Assembly (NCBI GenBank): GCA_025996815.1
Contig: BNTT01000008.1
Coordinates: forward strand, 1-47,196
Source: Bacteroidia bacterium
GTDB taxonomy: Bacteria > Bacteroidota > Bacteroidia > Bacteroidales > Azobacteroidaceae
DNA: 47,196 nucleotides
Reading direction: 5' to 3'
The stretch's first letter is position 1; the number at the start of each line of letters is the position of its first letter. The translations under genes and the position numbers were made by a program. This document shows positions 41,741 to 47,196 of this stretch, piece after piece. The notes under the pieces are model-generated. The model searched no databases, had not been told where the DNA came from, and saw only the letters and a list, made by a program, of their open reading frames with translations.

Positions 41741-42328
41741 TTATGTCTTCAACATTAGATAAAAATCGTTCCACAAAGTCCTGATTCTGCTTTTCAGCAA
41801 TTTAAAATCTTTTTCCACCACATAATCCATTCTGTTTCCGTCTGATGCGTAGATGAAAAACTTGGCGATGGATTCGTCGGGCATTGCCGATTTTATTTCG
41901 CCCTTTTTTCGGGCAATGCCAATCATTTCGAGCCACACACGAGTCTCCAACGCCTGATTTTTAAGTATTCCTGCCTGCAATTCAGGGAAATACCTCAACG
42001 CCTCAAACATAAAGGAGAAAAAATTGACACTGCCTTTGGCGTTTTTGTAAAGCGCGTCAAAAATCCGGTCGAAACTCGCCAAAACGTGCTGAATAAAGCC
42101 GTAGAGCGAATCTTTCGGGTAAATTTCAAAAACGTGGCGCGTTGTCCCGAGCAGGTAGTGGTCAACAACAGCCTTAAAAAGTTGCTCCTTGTTGTCGAAA
42201 TGGTGGTAAAACGCACCGTTCGACATACCCGTCGCTGCGAGTATATCTTTCAGTGTTACAGCCTTATAACTCTTCTGCAAGTAGAGCCGGAAGGCGGTTT
42301 GCAATATGTGATTTTTCGTATCTTTCAT
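41741..42328 (-). CDS. TetR-family transcriptional regulator
   Basis: 195 aa from the ATG at 42328 (MKDTKNHILQTAFRLYLQ); the frame is open to 42382, but that start lies upstream of the -7 box and operator. The DNA-binding helix-turn-helix reads VTLKDILAATGMSNGAFYHHFDNKEQLFKAV (residues about 22-52), followed by a helical ligand-binding domain. It lies directly upstream of the efflux cluster on the same strand, and matching palindromes flank it, so it probably represses itself and the operon in response to a toxic ligand. Confidence 0.88.
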   Translation of the reverse strand: MKDTKNHILQTAFRLYLQKSYKAVTLKDILAATGMSNGAFYHHFDNKEQLFKAVVDHYLLGTTRHVFEIYPKDSLYGFIQHVLASFDRIFDALYKNAKGSVNFFSFMFEALRYFPELQAGILKNQALETRVWLEMIGIARKKGEIKSAMPDESIAKFFIYASDGNRMDYVVEKDFKLLKSRIRTLWNDFYLMLKT

Positions 42329-42336
42329 CTCCAAAA

Positions 42337-42360
42337 CAGAGTAAATGCTCTGCAAAGGTA
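42337..42360 (-). promoter_or_regulatory. TetR operator 2 and tetR -7 box
   Basis: CAGAG-TAAATG-CTCTG (42337-42352) abuts the minus-strand -7 box TACCTTTG (42353-42360), so a bound repressor would cover the tetR transcription start. Confidence 0.65.
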
Positions 42361-42414
42361 CGACTTTTTTTTTAACTACCAAACATTTTCGGAAGTTTTT
42401 TTTAAAATAATGCT

Positions 42415-42422
42415 TACCTTTG
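42415..42422 (+). promoter_or_regulatory. -7 box of the BACON/SUMF1 lipoprotein
   Basis: TACCTTTG, 37 bases before the ATG at 42460. Confidence 0.55.
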
Positions 42423-42459
42423 CAAAAAATTTAATAGTAACATAAAAAAAACAACATTT

Positions 42460-43446
42460 ATGAAACACAATTATTGTTTAGCAATGGCAGCAGCACTTCT
42501 ATTCAGTGGCTGCTCCGAAGATGAAGTTGCGCCCACCCTGTCGGTGGACAACGAAGATGAAGTTGCGTCCACCCTGTCGGTGGACAAAACAAGTATTAAT
42601 GTTGCCCTGCCCACGATGGCAGCCGACAGCATAGTAGTAACAAGCAACAGTGCGTGGACAGCAACGTTGGAAAACCTTGCCGACACGGCGTGGTGCCTTG
42701 TAAGCCCCTCCGGCACAGGCAACGGAACGGTTTATGTGGATGTGTTACGCAACAAAACCGATGAAGACCGTTCGGCAAAAGTCGTCCTTACTGCGGGCAC
42801 ACTGTCCAAAGTAGTGAACGTTACGCAAACAAGCGTAACTACGGTTCCGCCTGAAAACAGTCCAACCATAGAAATCGAAATGGTGAATGTAGAAGGGAAT
42901 GGGACGACTATCAGTAATTTCAAAATAGGCAAATACGAGGTTACGGAGGGACAGTGGCAAGCCGTCATGGGTAATAATCCTTCGTATGATAAAAGAGGTG
43001 CGGATTACCCCGTAGATTGCGTGTCGTGGTATGATGTCATCGCTTTTATTGGCGAACTCTATAGAAAAACAGGGAAATACTATGATTTGCCCACATCAGA
43101 GCAATGGTTATATGCTGCAAGAGGTGGAAAAAACAAAGATATTTATATCTACAGCGGGAGCAATACGATAGACGATGTGGCGTGGTATGCTTATAATAGT
43201 TCCTATAATGACAGGAAACGAAAGCAGAAAGTCGGAACAAAAGCTGCGAATGCATTAGGTATTTACGACATGACCGGTAATCTGTATGAATGGACAAATT
43301 CTACCATCGTACCGGGAGAATACCGTATGCAATTTGGCGGAAGTTTTTTGTCTATCCCCCAATATTGCGAATCGGAGCGTTATTCCAATTATCCCCGTTC
43401 GGAAGGTGTTGCCAATAGTGGTTTCCGATTGGTTGAGTTTTATTGA
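42460..43446 (+). CDS. Lipoprotein with BACON and SUMF1 (formylglycine-generating-like) domains
   Basis: 328 aa. The lipobox is FSGC (Cys about residue 18). Residues 20-43 are a 12-residue unit repeated twice (EDEVAPTLSVDN / EDEVASTLSVDK). A BACON domain follows (about 35-120, VVTSNSAWTATLENLADTAW ... KVVNVTQTSV), then a SUMF1-type domain (about 130-328; FKIGKYEVTEGQWQAVMGNN, LPTSEQWLYAARGG, NALGIYDMTGNLYEWTNS, SGFRLVEFY). In many Bacteroidota surface proteins this fold is a non-enzymatic binding module. The BACON domain suggests carbohydrate or mucin contact. Role inferred. Confidence 0.85.
   Translation: MKHNYCLAMAAALLFSGCSEDEVAPTLSVDNEDEVASTLSVDKTSINVALPTMAADSIVVTSNSAWTATLENLADTAWCLVSPSGTGNGTVYVDVLRNKTDEDRSAKVVLTAGTLSKVVNVTQTSVTTVPPENSPTIEIEMVNVEGNGTTISNFKIGKYEVTEGQWQAVMGNNPSYDKRGADYPVDCVSWYDVIAFIGELYRKTGKYYDLPTSEQWLYAARGGKNKDIYIYSGSNTIDDVAWYAYNSSYNDRKRKQKVGTKAANALGIYDMTGNLYEWTNSTIVPGEYRMQFGGSFLSIPQYCESERYSNYPRSEGVANSGFRLVEFY
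42517..42588 (+). repeat. 36-bp in-frame tandem duplication
   Basis: Two consecutive 36-base units (42517-42552 and 42553-42588) differing at two or three bases, just after the lipobox of the BACON/SUMF1 protein. Confidence 0.85.
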
Positions 43447-43470
43447 TATTTGCTTGATAAGTTGATTTAT

Positions 43471-44502
43471 ATGCCGTTACGCAAACTATACAGTATCCTT
43501 GTTCTATTCACTCTGTTTGCCACCGGGTGTATGGACAAGGATATTATTGTATATCCCGACCCGCTCAAAGAGGTGATTTTCCTGTTTCCGGCAAACAGCC
43601 TGGGCGATATGGGCTACAATGATTATATCTTGAAAAGCGTGCTGGATGCGCAAAAAAACACCGATTTCGATTTTCACTACATCAACCCGCAAACCAATTC
43701 TACGGCAGAGTTGAAATCCGTTTTTGACTATTGGCTCAACTATGTTCGCGAAAACGCTGATGCCTTGCTCCTGTTAGGCAGTTGCGATGATTACGAAAAT
43801 TTTGTGGTAGCGGAATCTACGGCAGATGAGCCGGTGGTTAATCGCATTTTGATATTTGAGTCGGAGCGGGATTTGCCCGTGCGCACGGTTTCTTTTTCGG
43901 GCTATGGCGTATCGTTTCTTATTGGTGCCGTGGCGTATGAGAAAACGCAAGCTGCTACTTCCGCTTACGTGAGTGCTTTCCCCGATTGGAATTTCTTGAA
44001 CTCAGGGCGCGACGGTTTTACGGACGGTTACACCTATGCCGCAGCACAATCCGGCGTAACTGCCCATGTGAGCGCCATGTCTCTCGCCACCGGTTTCGAC
44101 GGCTTCAATATGGTGGACAGCACCTACCGGGTGGCAAGTGCACTCTATGCCGAATCCCCATTTATCTACGCCCTCGCAGGCACATCCAACCTCGGCATCT
44201 ACCGCTACCTGCGCGAAACGAACAATCCCAACCTCTACACCGTAGGCGTAGACACCGACCAATCGCCTTTTGCCAAAGGCATCATCGGCTCCATGCTCAA
44301 ACGAATGGACTTGTGGTTGCCTGCCTACATTCAAGAATGGCTACAAACAGGTCAATTGCCGGCAAGCGCACAATTTGATTTAAGTTCGGGGTATATCCAC
44401 CTGCTGCTTGCTGCGAGTTACAGCAGCGAACTACAGCCCATTGTTGAGCAATACCATGGCATTGCTCAGCAGAAAGAGTTGGAATATCTCAACAGCAAAT
44501 AA
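43471..44502 (+). CDS. BMP/PnrA-family lipoprotein (substrate-binding type)
   Basis: 343 aa from the ATG at 43471 (MPLRKLYSILVLFTLFATGC), chosen over a TTG at 43450. The lipobox is ATGC (Cys20). The body fits a type I periplasmic-binding fold of the basic membrane protein/PnrA group: IFLFPANSLGDMGYNDYILK, the cleft motif SGRDGFTDGYTYAAAQSG, and VGVDTDQSPFAKGIIGSML. PnrA-type proteins bind nucleosides, but no transporter genes lie nearby, so a sensory or adhesin-like role at the surface is possible. It starts 24 bases after the BACON/SUMF1 gene and probably shares its promoter. Confidence 0.75.
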   Translation: MPLRKLYSILVLFTLFATGCMDKDIIVYPDPLKEVIFLFPANSLGDMGYNDYILKSVLDAQKNTDFDFHYINPQTNSTAELKSVFDYWLNYVRENADALLLLGSCDDYENFVVAESTADEPVVNRILIFESERDLPVRTVSFSGYGVSFLIGAVAYEKTQAATSAYVSAFPDWNFLNSGRDGFTDGYTYAAAQSGVTAHVSAMSLATGFDGFNMVDSTYRVASALYAESPFIYALAGTSNLGIYRYLRETNNPNLYTVGVDTDQSPFAKGIIGSMLKRMDLWLPAYIQEWLQTGQLPASAQFDLSSGYIHLLLAASYSSELQPIVEQYHGIAQQKELEYLNSK

Positions 44503-44509
44503 ATCGAAT

Positions 44510-45424
44510 TTATTTTTTTACGCAACGGATGGAGTGACCGCCGGAACGGGAGGACCTGCCGTCCAAACTTGTGCCGGCGGTGCCATAACCTAACGTGTAA
44601 GCGTACTCTGTGCCACTTGCCCTATTACTCCAATACACTCCCACCATGTTGGTTTGGTAGAGCGTACCCATCGTGCCCGTCCTGTGGCCGACCGCAGGCA
44701 AAACAAGAATTTGATACGTACTCTTGTCAATAAAAATTCTGCCGTTAAAAGCCCATGAATTTACTACTTTCGTTCCATCACGCAATGTTTGCAGTTCGTC
44801 CTCCGTAGGAATACGCCAACCCTCAGGCGATGGGTCGTTAGACGATTCCCAAGTACTGCCGGTAGCGTTAGTGTCACTCCAATCACTAACTGTGCCTGTT
44901 GCTGCCCAAGCCTTTTTGCGGTTCCATTGATACAATTTACCGGGGGCATCAGGGGTGGCAGCAAAGGTGCCGGGTGCATCCACATTGCACGTTGCCCACG
45001 TCACGCCATTTATTACTACTTCGGTCTCATTTGCGTTGTCCGGAGTGGGTATGGGGTAAATAACAAGGTTGCATGTATCTGCTTTATTGCCTGCTGTGGC
45101 TGTAATAGTAACATACTCAAAAGTTGTTACATCTTCCACCGGCATGGTTACAGTTACTTTGCCATCGACAACAGTGGCTTTGGTTTCATCACTGCTCGTC
45201 CACCTCACCGCTTTGTTGCTCGCATCTTCGGGCTGCACGGTGGCAGTGAGCGTATATTCCTCGCCTCCCTGAAGTCCAAGCTCGGGGACATCTAACTCAA
45301 TGCCGGTTACGGGGGTTGTGGCATCGTCATCAATGCCGGTTACGGGGGTTGTGGCATCGTCATCATTGCAGGTGCTGAACACTGCCAGCGTTGCTGCTAA
45401 AAGAAAAATGGATAACTTTTTCAT
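44510..45424 (-). CDS. Lipoprotein with Big2-like and FISUMP domains
   Basis: 304 aa. The lipobox is FSTC (Cys about residue 19), followed by an 11-residue unit repeated twice (DDDATTPVTGI). A Big2-type immunoglobulin-like domain follows (about 40-120, GGEEYTLTATVQPEDASNKA, VRWTSSDETKATV). The C-terminal domain is of the Fibrobacter major paralogous (FISUMP) type: GVTWATCNVDAPGTFA, LYQWNRKKAW, PEGWRIPTEDELQTL, YWSNRASGTEYAYTL and HSIRCVKK. These are surface-displayed in gut and environmental Bacteroidota; function unknown. It converges on the BMP-type gene 7 bases away. Confidence 0.8.
   Translation of the reverse strand: MKKLSIFLLAATLAVFSTCNDDDATTPVTGIDDDATTPVTGIELDVPELGLQGGEEYTLTATVQPEDASNKAVRWTSSDETKATVVDGKVTVTMPVEDVTTFEYVTITATAGNKADTCNLVIYPIPTPDNANETEVVINGVTWATCNVDAPGTFAATPDAPGKLYQWNRKKAWAATGTVSDWSDTNATGSTWESSNDPSPEGWRIPTEDELQTLRDGTKVVNSWAFNGRIFIDKSTYQILVLPAVGHRTGTMGTLYQTNMVGVYWSNRASGTEYAYTLGYGTAGTSLDGRSSRSGGHSIRCVKK
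45301..45366 (-). repeat. 33-bp in-frame tandem duplication
   Basis: Two adjacent 33-base units differing only at the last base, just after the lipobox of the Big2/FISUMP protein. Confidence 0.9.
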
Positions 45425-45468
45425 CTTAATTTTTATTTTTAAATTAAAAAAACAGTAAAATACGGCGA

Positions 45469-45476
45469 CAAAGGTA
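45469..45476 (-). promoter_or_regulatory. -7 box of the Big2/FISUMP lipoprotein
   Basis: TACCTTTG on the minus strand, 45 bases before the ATG at 45424. Confidence 0.55.
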
Positions 45477-45521
45477 GTGATTTTTTTTTACATACAGTGG
45501 ATGATATTCAAAAAAAATGTG

Positions 45522-45529
45522 TACCTTCG
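45522..45529 (+). promoter_or_regulatory. -7-like box of the binding-domain/C13 gene
   Basis: TACCTTCG, one mismatch to the usual box, ending only four bases before the ATG at 45534. Confidence 0.45.
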
Positions 45530-45533
45530 CACC

Positions 45534-47186
45534 ATGTTTGCATTGATAAAAAAATATTTATTGCGCTTTTTTAGTTTCGCTTGCGTTGCTCTCTGCCTTT
45601 TGAGCGGATGCACGGAGGAACATTACATCACGCCCGACGACGCGGCTCAACGCACGGAATATAAAATTGCGGTGGTGTTGCCGATGAGCAATACTGCCCG
45701 ACTGCACATTGTGGATTGGGCTATCGAAAATCTCAATGCGGCTCAAAGCGGCACCGAAGGGGTGCGAATTACTGCCGAACGGTATGACGAAGAAACGGAA
45801 GATATGGCAGCATTGGCACAGACTTTGAGTGCCCGTCAAGACCTTTGCGCGATTGTTGGACCGTTGTATTCTGCCCATGTGGCTCCATTTGCAGCCGCTT
45901 GCACCCGAGTGCAAAAGCCTATACTCACACCCACGGCTTCTTCCGAAGAATTGATACGCGCCTATTCCTCTTCAGGCTATTTATGGGCAATGGTCGAACC
46001 CGATATTTCGCAGTGTGAAGCCCTGCTCGCCCGTGCAATGGCTCGTGGTGCAAAGTCGGTGGCTATCGTGGCAAAAGAAAACGACCTCTATGGACAAACA
46101 TTTATCGACTGGATTCCCTTTCAGGCAATGGAATTAAATATTGACTACAAAGCAACCGCGGCTTACACGTCTGCCACCATCGCCGGCGATATAGCGACAG
46201 CAGTAGCCTCCGGTGCACAGGCGGTGATTTGCGCACCCTCCGGCGCAAGCGATGCCGTGGCTATGATACTTGCCTCGCGGGCTTACGAGGGGCAAACGCA
46301 CTTCTTTTTTTCCGACGTAGCCTACGACAATCAAGTATTGCACTTGTTGCAGGAGCAAGGCAGCAACGCCGAAGGCATCGAGGGCGTGGCGATGGGCAGC
46401 GACCCGATGGAGGGGTTTGACGTTGCCTACCACAGTCGCAACAATACCTCGCCGCAACTCGGCGCCAGCCAACTCTACGATAATGTGATGCTGGTGGGAT
46501 TGGCGGCGATAGAACATCACAACGCGGGCGGCAAAAAGAGTTTCAACAAAGCCATTCAAACCGTGGTGAGCGGTACGCAGGCGGGTGGCAACTGGACAGT
46601 CAGCGGTATGCGCCGCAACATTGATGCTATCAATCGGGGTGAATACCCTGTTATTAAAGGCGCAAGCGGCGCACTTAAATTTGATGCCACCGCTTTCACC
46701 ACCGTGCTGTCGTCGGTTTATTACCATTGGGAAGTCTATAACGGACGCTTTCTTTTGTTGGATTACAGTTCGTCCGACCCTTCGCGAAGGATAAGTTCCA
46801 CCTTGTCGAGCTGGAACTGGAAGGCCACCAACGGACAAATTTTTGATGCCGTCGTTCGCACTTATCCGCCCCACAGAAACACGTATGCCCTGGTTGTGGC
46901 TGCATCAAGTGGCTGGAACAACTACCGCCATCAAGCGGATGCTTTCGCGATGTATCAATTGCTCAAAAAACAAGGTTTTGACGACAGCCACATCGTTTTG
47001 ATAGCAGAAGACGATATTGCCTACAACAGTAGCAATCCCGAACAGGGTGTGGTACGCACTGCCGTCGCGGGCGAAAATCTGTATTCTCCTACCGCCGTAG
47101 ACTACAAGCCTTCACAACTTACGATTGCCGACATTGAGGCGATTTTGCAAGGAAATCAATCGGACAAATTGCCTGAAGAGGAATAG
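45534..47186 (+). CDS. Lipoprotein fusing a type I periplasmic-binding domain to a truncated C13 (legumain-like) peptidase domain
   Basis: 550 aa from the ATG at 45534; the longer frame starts upstream of the -7-like box. The lipobox is LSGC (Cys about residue 26). Residues about 40-420 are a Leu/Ile/Val-type receptor (IAVVLPMSNTARLHIVDWAI, AIVGPLYSAHVAPFAAACTR, PILTPTASSEELIRA, VAIVAKENDLYGQTFIDW). Residues about 450-550 match the start of a legumain-type C13 domain: YALVVAASSGWNNYRHQADA, YQLLKKQGFDDSHIVLIAED, DIAYNSSNPEQG. A TAG at 47184-47186 ends the frame before the His-Gly and Cys catalytic motifs. The protein as read cannot be an active C13 peptidase; either the gene is broken, or the protease half is separate beyond the window. 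Confidence 0.8.
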   Translation: MFALIKKYLLRFFSFACVALCLLSGCTEEHYITPDDAAQRTEYKIAVVLPMSNTARLHIVDWAIENLNAAQSGTEGVRITAERYDEETEDMAALAQTLSARQDLCAIVGPLYSAHVAPFAAACTRVQKPILTPTASSEELIRAYSSSGYLWAMVEPDISQCEALLARAMARGAKSVAIVAKENDLYGQTFIDWIPFQAMELNIDYKATAAYTSATIAGDIATAVASGAQAVICAPSGASDAVAMILASRAYEGQTHFFFSDVAYDNQVLHLLQEQGSNAEGIEGVAMGSDPMEGFDVAYHSRNNTSPQLGASQLYDNVMLVGLAAIEHHNAGGKKSFNKAIQTVVSGTQAGGNWTVSGMRRNIDAINRGEYPVIKGASGALKFDATAFTTVLSSVYYHWEVYNGRFLLLDYSSSDPSRRISSTLSSWNWKATNGQIFDAVVRTYPPHRNTYALVVAASSGWNNYRHQADAFAMYQLLKKQGFDDSHIVLIAEDDIAYNSSNPEQGVVRTAVAGENLYSPTAVDYKPSQLTIADIEAILQGNQSDKLPEEE

Positions 47187-47196
47187 GCGCGTATCA

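Noticed and set aside
41744..41758. Short match of the tetR 3' end to the leader repeat at 37091-37106
   Set aside because: Only about 14 bases, in the opposite orientation relative to the genes; too short to claim a duplication.

Overview
The window looks like a chromosomal segment of a Bacteroidota bacterium, most like the Bacteroidales. Signs of this are many promoters with the TAnnTTTG -7 box typical of the phylum (often TACCTTTG), the gene order murC-ftsQ-ftsA-ftsZ, DUF5723, DUF3316, BACON and FISUMP families, and a secreted protease with a type IX secretion (T9SS)-like C-terminal domain. Core genes are moderately GC-rich. Several accessory blocks are visibly AT-rich, which suggests they arrived by transfer.

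Layout. 1-6540 is an accessory region: a partial IS1595-type transposase, a vWA lipoprotein, an AlbA_2/Schlafen-type regulator, a decayed ABC ATPase, a DUF6680-like gene followed by an attC-like hairpin, a truncated secreted ORF, and a SocA/Panacea-type antitoxin with a possible MazF/PemK-like toxin. Two arrays of ~11-bp AGGTA-headed repeats bracket most of it. 6644-12807 is the murC-ftsQ-ftsA-ftsZ division operon, with an ATPase + TOPRIM-like gene pair inserted between murC and ftsQ. 12830-18002 holds murQ-thyA and a two-gene envelope operon on the minus strand. 18126-20280 carries a dispersed palindromic repeat and a second ATPase + TOPRIM-like pair. 20417-29270 holds pckA, parC, a DUF3316 protein, an S41 peptidase, plsC and yifB. 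29298-29574 is a long inverted-repeat element. 29705-33400 encodes a multi-repeat secreted metalloprotease.

34546-35138 contains a long hairpin with a central bubble and a U-tail that resembles 6S RNA. 35844-42360 is a TetR-controlled minus-strand cluster (tetR, membrane protein, beta-barrel, MacA-like adaptor, ABC ATPase, MacB-like permease), interrupted by an oppositely oriented AAA/DUF4143 gene. Matching palindromes lie in front of tetR and in front of the operon. 42460-47186 holds secreted lipoproteins: BACON+SUMF1, a BMP/PnrA-like binding protein, Big2+FISUMP, and a type I periplasmic-binding domain fused to the front part of a C13 (legumain-like) peptidase that stops before its catalytic residues.

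The best candidates for undescribed biology are the 6S-like RNA, the ATPase/TOPRIM pair embedded in the division operon, the Panacea pair, the attC-like element, the seven-unit 11-bp array upstream of yifB, and the sensor-C13 fusion. All calls come from reading the sequence; no database search was run.
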